Under the pieces are notes generated by a model. It was given only the letters and a program-made list of their open reading frames with translations, ran no database searches and was not told where the DNA came from. From Vandiemenella viatica (taxonomy: Eukaryota > Arthropoda > Insecta > Orthoptera > Morabidae), in assembly GCA_031002005.1 (NCBI GenBank), contig CM061921.1, positions 127,440,597-127,504,596 on the forward strand: a DNA stretch of 64,000 nt, written 5' to 3'. A program made the translations under genes and the position numbers. Positions 1 to 10,030 of the stretch are shown in pieces. Numbering within the stretch: the stretch's first letter is position 1; every line of letters starts with the position of its first letter.

Positions 1-74
1 ATATACATTAAAACATTTATAATACATAGTGAGCCTTGCAATGATAGGATTTGTCTGTTACACTTATTAATGCA

Positions 75-897
75 GCTATTTTTATAATTACAGTTTGATT
101 TGCCGTAAGAAAGAGTACATGAGGGAAAATATTTTGTATTTGATAGTAGCTAACAGAGTAGAAACATTTGTTGGCAGTTGCTGCCCCAGCTGCACCTGTT
201 TCTTAGTAAGGTTGTCGGATATGTCTCTTTTAGTGGACATCCAAAGAATATATGGTTAACGTCTTCTTCCTGACCACATTCACAGTATGAATCTTCTACA
301 ACCCCGATCCTATATAGATGCTTTTTGAAGCGTGCATGCCCAAATTTTAGTCTAGATATACTGGTGTATAGTTTCCTGGGTCATCGAACATTTTGGAAAC
401 ATGGTCGTTTTAAAATTACCGGGTGTAAGCTTGCATAGTGTTTACCCTTCTTAGTGGATGTGTGTTCCCATTCTTTGTCCTTTACCAGCAACGGTTGCTT
501 CCTTTGCCAGTTGGTCGGCTAATTCATTGCCTCTATACCCATAATGTCCTTTCACCCATGACAACAATACAAGTTTATTAATGTTTTCCAGATCTATGAT
601 TATTTTAATGATTTCGTATATAATTGGGTTGTTACTTTGGTTTAAATGTTGGTTCTTCAGAGCCGTTAGTGCGGAGAGTGAGTCAGATAGCACAATGATG
701 TAGTTGTCCTGTAAGCTGCTGACATACTTAAGGGCTTCTAGGATTGCAATTAGTTCTGCTGTCATAACTGAGGTTTCACTCGGCAGTTTGAAAGTGCCCT
801 GTTCCATACTGTCAGTACTGATGAATGCACTTCCTACGTAATTATTGTTTCTGGACCCATTGGTGTATATGCACCTGGCTGGAAGCAATTTCTTCAA
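75..897 (-). pseudogene. RNase H domain and C-terminal tail of I-like ORF2
   Basis: In retrotransposons RNase H degrades the RNA strand of the RNA-DNA hybrid. The open frame 897-451 begins near a YTNGS block (YTDGS is usual, so the first acidic residue is Asn here), followed by a TAELIAI block (Glu), LSDSLSA (Asp) and GNELADQLAKEA (Asp). That is three of the four catalytic acidic positions. Below 451, after a frame break, rightward-decaying sequence encodes a RLKFGH block and a CECG...H cluster, matching the C-terminal tail that follows RNase H in I-type elements. The protein ends around position 100 and 3' untranslated sequence continues to the window edge. The Asp-to-Asn change and the frame break indicate decay. 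Confidence 0.8.
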
Positions 898-1009
898 ATT
901 TTCTAAATATGTCTGTATGTTGGGATTTTCATGTTTTTTTTTTTTTTTGAATAATTACTGTAACTTCTTTAAGTGTGTGCCATAGTGGTAATTCGTACCA
1001 ATATAATTG

Positions 1010-2832
1010 TTAACTCTTGTAGGCTTTATCGCTCAGTGTTTTGGTTTCAAGATATGCCGAAACCAAAGGTGGCATTCGTTTGTGTCTCCAGTATCTTTTT
1101 GTCAGACAGTCCATTGATAGTTTGTGGATAGCATTAACTAGTCTATTATCCGACAGCTGTTCCTGTTTCAATACGAACTTTGAGTATAGGTAGGATCTGC
1201 GTAGGTGTAGTGGTGGTTCGCCTGCTTCTGCGCATAACGCATTCGTGGGTGTAGTTTGCATTGCCCCCAAGCAGGTGCTTAGTACTCTATACTGCAGGAC
1301 ATCTAACCTGGCTATTGTACGTTCGGTAGCTGACCCGTAACAGATGCACCCATAATCAAAATGTGGTCGTACTAAGGATCTGTACATCATCAGTGCGATT
1401 TGTGGACTTGCTCCCCACTTTAGTCCTGTTAACGCTAGAATCAGGTTATTAGCTGAACAGACTTTTTTTTTCTATTTGTATGATATGTTCACCCCATTTA
1501 AGTTTATTGTCTATTGTTAGTCCTAGGTATTTCACACTATTCTTTACTGGAAGATTGTAAGGTACAAAGTTCATGCTAGTCATTGGAATAAAAATACAGA
1601 CTGAGCTTTTATTGCTTGATATCTCTTGTCCATTAGCAAACAACCACTTTATCAGTATTCGCATCGCTTCATTTAATATTGTCTGACCACTTTCAATGCT
1701 TGTGCCTATTGTATGAATACAGATGTAGTCGGCGTATTGTAGGACTATGACCGACTGTGGCAATATCTTGTGCAGGTCAGCTGTGTAGATATTAAAAAGT
1801 AATGGAGACAAGACTGGTCCCTGTGGTATACCTTTGCTACATTTTCTTGGCCCCAATCTGATGGTTTTCCACTGAGCTACTAGCCATCTATTGGTAATAT
1901 TAGATACCAGCCTTGCTGTGAAGGGGCCTGGCACACCGTTCTCCATTAATTTTTTTCCCAGGATCGGTGGCAAGACTTTGTCGTAAGCTGATTTGAGATC
2001 TGTGAAGATGGCAACCATGTAGTTGTTATTGGTAAGGCATGAGTGTATGTCAGTGGTGAGATGAGCTAGTATATCGTTAGTGCCTTTACCTCTTCGAAAG
2101 CCATATTGGGTAGATGGGAGTAACTTGTAGTGTTCGAACCACCATTCAAGTCTGTGTATGACCATCCTTTCTAGCACTTTGTAGATACAAGATAACAAGG
2201 ATATCGGTCTGTATGCTGAGGCACAATCAGCTGTCTTTCCGGGTTTTCTTATGATAATTATTCTAGCTGTCTTCATAGGTGGGATCTCGCTCTTCTCAGA
2301 CAAGATGCGATTGATGAGTTCGAGCAGGTATGTTTTCCCATTAAGAAGGATTAGGCGGAGCATGGGGTAGTGTATGTTATCCGGCCCGGGTGCTGTAGAT
2401 TTACCATAGCCAAGTGCTCTGCTGAGCTCTTCACTCTTGAAAGGTTGACTTAGGAGATGCTGTGTATTATCCTGTAAGTTTAGGGTTTGGGGATCCACAT
2501 AAGGTGGTGTTATATTTTCTAGCATATCAGTCAGAATATTCAATGGTGGAGTCCGCTCCGTGGTCCTTGCATCTCTTATATTTTTCAGCTTACGTATTTT
2601 ACTCCAAACTTCTTTGATCGGTGTGTTGACATTCAGCCTTGAGCAGTACTCTTCCCAGTTTTTCCTTTTCTTCTTCCTCAAGAGTTTTTTTTGTTTTCGC
2701 ACATGCCTTTTTACATTCAATGTAGTTCGCCATTGTGAGGTCTTTCCTGTAAGTTTTAATGGCTTGCTTTCTTTCTTTTATTGCTTCTTTTAATTCCTGG
2801 TCCCACCACTCCACTGGGGTTGTGTTGATCAC
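1010..2832 (-). pseudogene. Reverse transcriptase of I-like element no. 1, with YADY active site
   Basis: This copies element RNA into DNA at the target site. Frame 2832-2599 is the endonuclease-RT linker. After a frameshift near 2690 the frame 2720-1449 carries the fingers and palm: a TAPGPDNIHY block, YRPISLLSCIYKVLER, motif A FTDLKSAYDKV, and GIPQGPVLSPLLFNIYTADL. The catalytic motif reads LQYADYICI. The usual YADD has become YADY by a single base change (GAC to TAC), removing one metal-binding Asp. After another frame break, 1390-1010 holds the thumb region with a LVRPHFDYGCICY block. The family is clear. The broken frames and the altered active site mean that it is dead. Confidence 0.88.
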
Positions 2833-2839
2833 ATAGCTT

Positions 2840-3690
2840 TGCTTTTGTTTTGGAATACTGCAACCTGCAGCTTTCTCTATGCAGTTTATGAAGGCTCTGT
2901 AGTCCTTTTGTATGTCCTCTGTAGGTTTATAGTGAGGAAAGGCAGCTTCTGCTTCCTGCTGGTATTGATTCCAGTTGGCCCGCTTGATGTTCCATTTATA
3001 ATGCGAGAAGATAGTTTGCTCTCTCAGTTTAGAGTGGGAGAGTTTAAGCAGAATCGGGAAATGATCCGAGCCTAGTGAACCTTCTACGACTTCCTATATT
3101 ATATGTGGGGCAATAGTCGCCGATGCAAGTGATATGTCCACGGATGATTGTTGTTGTGTAGGTCTATTGATTCGAGTTGCAGAGCCATCATTTAGCACCA
3201 CTAATTCCTCCATTACTTCCGTAATTATTCGGCCGTTGCGGTCTTCATACGCACTTCCCATAAAGAATGGTGAGCGTTCAGGTCGCCAAGGATCAATACC
3301 GGTTCTTCTAACTGACGCATTAGTATTTCCAGCTCAGATTTGTTTAGTGGTGGTTTGTTTTGTGACTTGTATATGGATACTACCGTTATGCATTTGTCTT
3401 TAAAGGGAAGCCGTGCTGCACAAACTTCAAAAGAGAGGTTAGTAGACGTGATGTTCACCAGTTGTAATGGTATTGACTTTTGTATTAATAGGGCAGTGCC
3501 GCCATACAAGTCCGCTCTGTCTGCCCGTACGATATTGTAATTTCGGAAGAAGAAAAGTTCTCCCGGCTTTAACCAGGTTTCTGAGATAGCACTTATTGAG
3601 ATCTTATGGTCCAACATATATTGCATCAGGCTAAGTTTATTGGCTTTGATTGAGCGAGCATTCCATTGTAAGATTCCCAGTTTGTTGTTA
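2840..3690 (-). pseudogene. Apurinic-type endonuclease domain of I-like element no. 1
   Basis: The EEP-fold nuclease nicks the target DNA to prime reverse transcription. On the minus strand, from about 3690, the translation reads LGILQWNARSIKANK, then ISETWLKPGE, YGGTALLI and LILGDLNAHHSLW, which are the standard N-terminal, Glu and Asp/Asn motifs. A frame break near 3230 (the frame ends VRMKTATAE) separates this from the C-terminal part, where GSLGSDHFPIL gives the Ser-Asp-His motif near 3030-3060. The domain is complete in order but split. A SINE lies just upstream at the ORF1/ORF2 junction. Confidence 0.85.
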
Positions 3691-3749
3691 GCCATTTTAC
3701 CGCTAGATTGAGAGCTATTACGTGATATGTTGTTGCAGTGCATAATATC

Positions 3750-4006
3750 ACCGAGCGGGGCGGTGTAACGGTTAGCGTTCTCGCCTCGCATTCGGGAGGA
3801 CGGCGGTTCGAATCCCCGTCCGGGCATCCAGATTTGGGTTTTCCATGGTTTCCCCAAATCACTCCAGGCAAATGCCGGGATGCTTCCTTCAAAAGGCCAT
3901 GGCCGAATTCCTTCCCATTCCTTGCCCCCATCCTTGCCCCCCATCCTTTCCCGTCTCTAAAGACCTCGATGTTAAAAAGAGACGTAAAGCAGTTAAAAAA
4001 AAAAGT
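3750..4006 (+). mobile_element. tRNA-derived SINE, copy 1
   Basis: The head is tRNA-like, with an A-box-like GTGTAACGGTTAGCG segment and a clear B box GGTTCGAATCC. The body carries CCATGGTTTCCCCAAATCAC and the copy ends in a short A tract (3995-4004). It is flanked by an 11-bp direct repeat TGCATAATATC (3739-3749 and 4007-4017), the duplication expected from LINE-mediated insertion. It interrupts I-like element no. 1 between ORF1 and the endonuclease and is one of the least diverged copies here. Confidence 0.93.
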
Positions 4007-4336
4007 TGCATAATATCTGAGCCTGTCGTCTCGGATTTCGAAAGCGCCATTGTGTTCTCAGTTAAATCCATTGGAAAGCGTTTGTTGTATCAGCTGCTTG
4101 ATACGTGGAGCGAATTGCAATGGGACGATCCCTTGGTTACCCACATACTGGTTTAGGATATTCATTATGATTTCGAGCACTCTGTATGTGAAGATGTCCA
4201 CTGCGCTTGTTCTCTGTATAGCACTGTGTGGTTGTGGTGGGTATGGGTTGTAAACAATTGGTTTTACATTCCTGTTGTCAGGGATCCAATGATCTTTATA
4301 AGATAAATCTCTATAGTTATTTATTGTTCCATCATA

Positions 4337-4760
4337 TCAATTGTGCGTTTCCGTTATGGAGGTGTCTGTCTGATTAGCAAGCATTGGATTGGTTTGCATG
4401 TTTGTTGCCACGCCATGTAGGCTGGTGGCAAGCTGTGTCGTCTGGGGTGGTAGCTCTTGGTAGAGTTGTTGTTGTTGTAGAGTCCCTAAGGGCACAGCTG
4501 TAGTATTTGAGTGGTCCCGTATGGAACTTCTGTGCTCGTAATTTGCCGAATTTGCGCCCATGTTTTAGGGGGGTTACGGCAGGGCTTGCTAGTACACCGG
4601 CGTGTAACAGCTGAGGCCTGGCAGGACCCTCCTGTAAATTTTCCTGAAATTGTGTAGAATCTCCATTGAGATATTGAGTTGGACCTGTTGGTATCCTAAT
4701 TATTCCATTGCCCATCTCTGGTACTACTAGTGCTGTTGTCCCACTACCCAACTTTATAGG
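4337..4760 (-). pseudogene. Distal part of I-like ORF1, cut off by the hAT insertion
   Basis: The minus-strand frame runs in from the hAT-type insertion point with DFPPIKLGSGTT. The same DFP codons, GACTTCCCAC in the DNA, end the proximal ORF1 piece at 10031. This is the C-terminal, low-complexity part of the nucleic-acid-binding ORF1 protein and is rich in Thr, Gln and Pro. An in-frame stop follows near 4380, with a second short stretch after it. No catalytic domain is expected here. The continuity across the insertion, rather than any domain, is what identifies it. Confidence 0.7.
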
Positions 4761-4768
4761 TGGGAAGT
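4761..4768. repeat. 8-bp target duplication, left of the hAT-type element
   Basis: TGGGAAGT here recurs exactly at 10023-10030, immediately outside the other terminal inverted repeat. Eight base pairs is the hAT superfamily length. Confidence 0.9.
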
Positions 4769-4779
4769 CTGGGCCGTAG

Positions 4780-5177
4780 CTAGAGTTGAATTTAAGGTAG
4801 GGCAGCGATGGGTACAGGAAGTTAAAAATTTACTTGATCTAATCTGGTGAATTGATTTTTGTCGTATTTGTGATTGTGAGTGAGTGAGGTATTACTTAAT
4901 AGTCGGGAGGGGTGATAGATAGATAAGATAAAGAAAATCGTTTATTCAGTGTAATCGTAGGCTTCCGCGGCCAGTACTCAGTTGATTCTTGGCTGTCTGA
5001 ATGACACCGCGTCATGTTTTGTGTAGTCGATGTTTTGACCATCCTTCTGTGGTCTTCTTCCAGTGCAGAACTGCGCCTTCAATCATATATATATTTATTA
5101 TTGTTTCATTCCTTCCCCTGGTGGGGGAAGTCGGGGTAGCACCACACAAATTGTGCTCTTCAGCCTAAAGATACACA
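4780..5177. other. Unassigned leader inside the hAT-type element
   Basis: No coding potential. Between 5032 and 5064 the minus strand has CTGGAAGA, a stem GACCA...TGGTC and then AAAAC, which looks like a decayed form of the hammerhead-like core seen in the inverted repeats of this window. A GCTTCCGCGGCCAGTACTC block precedes it at about 4961-4980, and I recall similar blocks beside such motifs in insect repeats. It may be a fragment of a Penelope-type element. Confidence 0.35.
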
Positions 5178-5978
5178 TGTTGGGTTTTTATACTCCGTCT
5201 AGTGCAGCTATCAAATGAAAAAACTTTGTTATGGCCTATGCATTTCGGTTTATTAGACCATCATCAGTGCCCTGGAACAAGTTATGTACAATTTTTGATG
5301 TGCAGCATAATGTTTATCTAAATGAATGTATAAATTTTGTTATTAAATATTATTATAGCTTATTTTACTTACAGTTTTTTTATATTACATTAATGTATGG
5401 AATTGTTCCATATCAGTTTCTCCCCTTGAAGTTTCTCACTCACTGAACAATTTTCGCCAAGAAACATAATTTCCACACGTCTGATTATTGAAAGTAGCTT
5501 CTGCAACAAGCTTAGTTGTTGTTGTTGTTCTTGAGGTTATTCACCAACTGATCATTTTTTATTAAAAGCATATTTATACACGTATTTATACAATGTAGCT
5601 TTTAAACAGACTTTTGTTATTGTTTATGGTTTTTCTCAGAGATGCTAACTGTCTATGGCATATGTATTACCAACCTAATTTGCTTACTGAAGTTAAGTTT
5701 TATCTTTGTTTGAATGTGAGTTTATTTTTAGTGTTCTAAATAGTGTCTGGTTCGTAAGATGGATGTATTCATTGATCACATTTTCCCCTTCGTTTAGTGC
5801 CTTTTGTATATGAAAATTTTTTTCTTGAACTGTCAACATGTTTTTTCTGTGGTTATTGATTGCCAATATTTGCACAGGGCACTGTGCACTGATGATGGTC
5901 TAATAAACCGAAATGCATAGGCCATAACAAAGTTTTTTCATTTGATAGCTGCACTAGACGGAGTATAAAAACCCAACA
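5178..5978. mobile_element. Penelope-like inverted-repeat element with hammerhead-like motif
   Basis: Arms of about 95-100 bp (5178-5274 and 5875-5978) are near-perfect inverted copies beginning TGTTGGGTTTTTATACTCC. Each arm holds CTGATGA, U, a GGT...ACC stem and GAAA (plus strand 5889-5913; inverted in the left arm at about 5245-5270), resembling a hammerhead ribozyme core as carried by Penelope-like elements. The 600-bp interior encodes, on the minus strand (5875-5693), a short frame with a QKALNEGENVINEYIHL block that I tentatively compare with the C-terminal end of Penelope GIY-YIG proteins. No target duplication was identified. The inverted repeat is certain; the family assignment is inference. 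Confidence 0.6.
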
Positions 5979-6212
5979 TTAGTATAGCAGCTAAGGATAT
6001 TGACCTAAGTATTAAAAATGTTAAAGATACATATTTTACAATTGATGAAAACATAAATATAAATGTTACAATGTCATATAACAATAGAATTTTTTCAGTT
6101 TTTTACATAATCAGAATGCTATTAGTTTTAGGTTTTTTTGTACAATATTTCAGGCAAGTTTACAGATGATGGTTTTCAGATAATGGGTTAAAGGGTAGGG
6201 TATAAACTTGGA

Positions 6213-7868
6213 TCACTTCTCTTGGTTGGGTATTGGTGGTGGTCGGTCTATGTGTTGGGTTAGGATAAGGATGTTAAGGAGGTGGAGTGTGGGTGGTACT
6301 TGTTTGTAGAAAGTGGTGAGGTGATGGGGTTCGGTGATTAGGTTTGGAGTTATAAGACTATTTGTTGCGTATTTTATGCGGAGGGATTCTAAGTGGATCA
6401 TGGTGTGGGGAAATTTTATTTAGGTGTAAAATAGGTAGGCGGGTGATGGCAGTCGCATACGGTAGATGATTCGGAGTTTGTGTGATTCTATAATTTAAGG
6501 TGTATTGTAGAAGCGGTCGGGAGCGGATAACCAAGAGAGGTGACATAGGTGAGGATGGGGCGGAGGAAGGCTTTGTAGGTGTTGATGATAACGTTGCTGC
6601 AGAGTCCCCAGGAGTAGTTTAAGAAGGTTGAGTCGGATATTTGCTTTGGAGGAGATTGTTTTAAGGTGGGGTGTCCAGGTTAGATGTTATTTAAGGGTGA
6701 TGCCTAGGTATATAATAGTGGGTTGTTGCTGGATGGTAATTTTGACGTTGGCAAGGCGGTATCTTCTACTTGTCTTTCCGAAAATGATGATTTGGATTTT
6801 GTGAGGATTTATGATTCACCTCCAGCGGTTGCACCACAGTAAAAATTTGTCCAGTTCTGTCTATAGATTTTTGCAATTGTTGTAGTGATTTATACATGGC
6901 TAGGTAGGCGGTGTCATCGACGTATTTGAGGATGTATATAGGTAGTGCGGGTATAGGTATGTCAGAAATGTATAAGATGAATAGGAGTGGTGAGAGTACG
7001 TATCCTTGAGGGGTCACCTGCGGTAGGGGAGAAGATGCGGGAGAAGAAGTTATTTATGGCTACAAACGAGGTACGGTGTGTGAGAAAGGAGGCTATTGTA
7101 CGAATGTAGGTGATGGGTAAGGCGAAGGTTTGCAGTTTAAAAATGAGTCTAGCGTGCCATACTCGGTCGAAAGCTTTTTCCGTGTCTCACAGGAAGAGAA
7201 TTGCGGATCGGTGGGTGTTGATGTGGGAAGTATACTAGTTTGAGGAGTTGATATTGGGTGGATAGTTTTGGGTGGAAGCCTCACTGACCTGGTGATAGGA
7301 GTGAGTGTTAAGACATGTGTTGGTGGATTCTTTTTGACAGTATGCTTTCAAATATTTTACTAAAGACGGAGGTGAGGTTGATGGGCTGGTATGAGTTTGG
7401 ATCTGATTTTGGCTTATTTGTTTTGGGAAACGTGAGGATTTTTGAGGATTTCCATTTAGGAGTGTAGATGCCAAAGTATAGGGTATTTGTATACAGGTGG
7501 GCTAGGAGTTGATGGAAGGAGCTGGTTGCTTCTTTGATGTGTCTGTATGTGATGGAGTCAGGGCCAAGAGTTGTATTTTTCTTGTAGTAAAGTACTGATA
7601 GGATATCGTTAGTAGTGATGGGGGTGTTAAGCCCAGTGCGGCTGACAGTTTGGATGTAGTTGAAATCGGGTTTGAGCGGTAGTAATGAGGGGTTGGCATG
7701 CTGTTCGATTATGGCGAAGTCAGCGTAGTCAAATAGGGGGTCATTTGGTGTAGTATGGATGGTTTTGAGTTGGTCTGCGAAGAGATTTGGTTTTTTGGTG
7801 TTATTGGGTACAGGAAGGTTATTGTGGAGGAGGGGGTAGGTGGTGGCGGGTTTGAGACCATTATGCAT
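6213..7868 (-). pseudogene. Reverse transcriptase remnant of the nested LINE
   Basis: The frame 7868-7308 carries NTTLGPDSITYRHIKEA (linker/finger) and NSYQPINLTSVFSKIFESIL, the equivalent of YRPISLTS. After breaks, 7017-6766 carries TPQGYVLSPLLFILYISD and then LKYVDDTAYL, so the YVDD form of the catalytic box is retained. Thumb-like sequence with RPLLQYTLN lies near 6520. At least three frameshifts or stops separate these blocks. This would have been the polymerase of a Jockey or LOA-group element. Clade placement is approximate without a tree. Confidence 0.78.
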
Positions 7869-8192
7869 CGGAAAGTGGATCAGTATTGTGAGGAGTTCTG
7901 TATATACTTTTTATTTAGCTGGTTACAGGTGTCCCTCCAAGTGCGTCTTTTGTGGACGGTTATATAGTTACAGACTGTTCGTTGGAGCTTACGGTTGAGG
8001 ATGGATCGTGGGTGCGTTGATAAGTGCGGAAGAGGCGATATGAGAGATGAAGGAGTTGGTGTGTTCGTCTTGGTAATGATGGTTTGTGAGAGGTGATAGG
8101 AGTCAGGGGAATGTGAGTGTCAGTAGCGTCTACGATGGTGTATTGAAGCTATTAAGTGGCTTTAAGTAGGCTGTCAGCGTCGGTGTTATTTG

Positions 8193-8467
8193 TTTTTTTT
8201 TTTTTTTTTTTTTTTTTTTTTGTAACTGCTTTACGTCTCTTTTTAACATCGAGGTCTTTAGAGACGGGAAAGGATGGGGGGCAAGGATGGGGGCAAGGAA
8301 TGGGAAGGAATTCGGCCATGGCCTTTTGAAGGAAGCATCCCGGCATTTGCCTGGAGTGATTTGGGGAAACCATGGAAAACCCAAATCTGGATGCCCGGAC
8401 GGGGATTCGAACCGCCGTCCTCCCGAATGCGAGGCGAGAACGCTAACCGTAACACCGCCCCGCTCGG
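8193..8467 (-). mobile_element. tRNA-derived SINE, copy 2
   Basis: Same family as copy 1 but reversed. A T tract of about 29 bases (8193-8221, the poly-A tail) is followed by the body with GTGATTTGGGGAAACCATGG and a tRNA-like head ending CGCCCCGCTCGG. The long uninterrupted tail suggests a young copy. Imperfect flanking repeats TCGGTGTTATTTG and TCGGTATATATTTG (about 8180-8192 and 8464-8477) are the likely target duplication. It sits inside the nested LINE, three insertion levels deep. Confidence 0.92.
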
Positions 8468-8469
8468 TA

Positions 8470-9060
8470 TATATTTGGTTTGTCTGCGTCTATTTGGTCA
8501 TCGATGAATTTTCTGTAGTTATTCAATTTGGTATTGCGGTAGTTCTGAATGTATCGGTGGGGTGTAGGATTGGGTGGGCGTGGGATCTTAGGGGCATTGT
8601 ATCGGATGGAGAGCATGTTCGGGAGGTGGTCACTGCCAATGGGATTGAGAACATGATGTGTGGCGTGGCTTAGGATATTTGGGGAGGCTACAACTGTATC
8701 ACGGATTGTGTTTGATTCAGAGCGGTGGGTGATGGGATGTTAATGATGACACCTCTCATGGTTGCTAGGGTTTGATGGAGTTCTTGTTGGGTGCGACTAT
8801 GGATAGCGATGTCTGCCATAATGATATATGAGTTGTAGTGATTATGTATGTAGAATATGACCTTGATTGGGAGTGGAACGCAAGAGGGTGACGATGACAT
8901 GTTCAGATGGATGATTGAGGGGTGGGTGTATTTGGGTGGGGATAGATTTTTATAACCAATGACCACGCCTCCGGGCGCTACTTGTGAAGGGTTGTTGGAT
9001 CTGGCGAGTTGATAAGGGGACATACGAAATTGGTGATGTGGTTGGAGGAAGATTTCTTTT
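8470..9060 (-). pseudogene. Endonuclease remnant of the nested LINE
   Basis: Minus-strand translation gives a GGVVIGYKNL block, then IIMADIAIHSRTQQELHQ, in the position of the GDFN motif, and past a frame break a PIGSDHLP block near 8600, the Ser-Asp-His motif of EEP nucleases. The block order and the distance to the reverse transcriptase fit a LINE ORF2 N-terminus. Asn of the GDFN motif is not obvious (ADIAIH), which may reflect decay or the family. Confidence 0.6.
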
Positions 9061-9989
9061 AACTTGAGGCATTGGGTATCATGTATGGTGAGAGTATGTA
9101 GAAGGTTTTTGTTGGTAAGCGTGAATGGATGTTGTTAAATAAAATGTAATGAAAAAGATGTATATTTGGGTTTTTCGGCGTGGGGTTGTGGAGCTTATAC
9201 GAGGGTTTCTAGCGCGAGGAATTGGAAGTGGGCGTTGTTGTGGGAATAGGTGGCATTTTTGTGAATTCCAAAAACTGCTCGGGCAGTGATAGATATTTGT
9301 GCGAGTGTGTGACCTCGCGAGAAGGGGTTTAGATATTTCAAAGCAATTATAATGAATCGTAGGATATCTTCTATGGTTTGTGGGCGGCATATGAAGTTGG
9401 TGGGTGGTATGGGAGGGTCAATGGGTCGGAGGGGTACAGTGAGTTCAGGTTTGATGGGGGCTGGTTTGAATTTGCATTTGGTGAAGTAGGTAGGGTGGTG
9501 TTCACTGCATGTGTTGCAGGTTGGTGTTTTCTGCAGGTTTCCATAGGACTAGGAGTGGTAATTGTATTTTGTGCTTCTAACTGTTTGGAGGAATAAGGTC
9601 CTTCTTGGTCAATTTCCTCTTGAGGTCTTCGTTTTTTGCTAAAGAAAGCCCGTATACCCATCGCAAAATCAATTGGTCTTCAGTTCACAGCAATAAATAA
9701 AAATTGTCACCAAGTGCCTGAAACACTGTACCTACAGTACACTAACGAACATCATAGACAATATATGCTTCAAATGGCATCTGTGAGCGGAATAAGGAAT
9801 TGGTATATATGATAGTGACGAACTGTGGTTAATTCGGAATTGTTTACATGTCACTATGTTAGTAGTAAATTAATTTTTTCCCATCATTTCATACTATGAA
9901 CAAATAGTTTAGGTAAATAGCGTATTAGCTTAGTTGATAGTATCTTTTAAGGTAGGGCAATGGAATTTTAGGGTAGGGCATTGCCCCAC

Positions 9990-10007
9990 AATGCCCCCCC
10001 CCCCCCC
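9990..10007. repeat. Poly-C tract near the right end of the hAT-type element
   Basis: A run of about 14 C next to the right inverted repeat. G/C runs just inside the CAGGG...GTAGC terminus are common in related hAT MITEs. Confidence 0.7.
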
Positions 10008-10022
10008 TCAGCTACGGCCCTG

Positions 10023-10030
10023 TGGGAAGT
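10023..10030. repeat. 8-bp target duplication, right of the hAT-type element
   Basis: TGGGAAGT, identical to 4761-4768. Confidence 0.9.

Larger units (their letters stand above)
6190..9661 (-). mobile_element. Decayed Jockey/LOA-type LINE nested in the hAT-type element
   Basis: Minus-strand order: end of ORF1 (9661-9371, basic and Pro/Thr-rich), endonuclease (about 9060-8470) and reverse transcriptase (7868-6213), with many frame breaks. The base composition is distinctive, with G/T-rich plus-strand sequence giving Pro/His/Thr-rich protein, unlike its neighbours. There is no RNase H. A SINE (8193-8467) interrupts the region downstream of the endonuclease. Confidence 0.75.
4769..10022. mobile_element. 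hAT-type element (composite, 5.25 kb)
   Basis: The ends are CTGGGCCGTAGCTAG at 4769 and, read inward on the minus strand, CAGGGCCGTAGCTGAG at 10022. This is a short inverted repeat of the CAGGG...GTAGCTAG type common in hAT elements. It is flanked by an exact 8-bp duplication and inserted in ORF1 of I-like element no. 1. No hAT transposase was found. The interior holds an unassigned leader (4780-5177), a Penelope-like inverted repeat (5178-5978), a Jockey-like LINE (6190-9661) and a SINE. It is therefore a non-autonomous element loaded with later or captured insertions. The left inverted repeat decays after about 12 bases, and TTTAAGGTAGGGCA occurs as a direct repeat near both ends. Confidence 0.8.

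Noticed and set aside
3782..3860. tRNA genes in the heads of the SINEs (also near 8410, 20030, 34850, 59460)
   Set aside because: They have a B box but do not close an acceptor stem and are followed each time by the same SINE body and A tail with target duplications.
5160..6035. TAAAGATACACAT (5166) and TTAAAGATACATAT (6021) as target duplication of the 5.2-6.0-kb foldback
   Set aside because: The right copy lies about 40 bases outside the arm and the match is imperfect.
8274..8673. Open frames of 77-128 codons across SINE copy 2 on both strands
   Set aside because: The same peptides appear at every SINE copy in both orientations, so they are read-through of the repeat.
9378..9596. Gly/Phe-rich plus-strand frame
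   Set aside because: It is the complement of the Jockey-like ORF1 end, an effect of G/T-rich composition.
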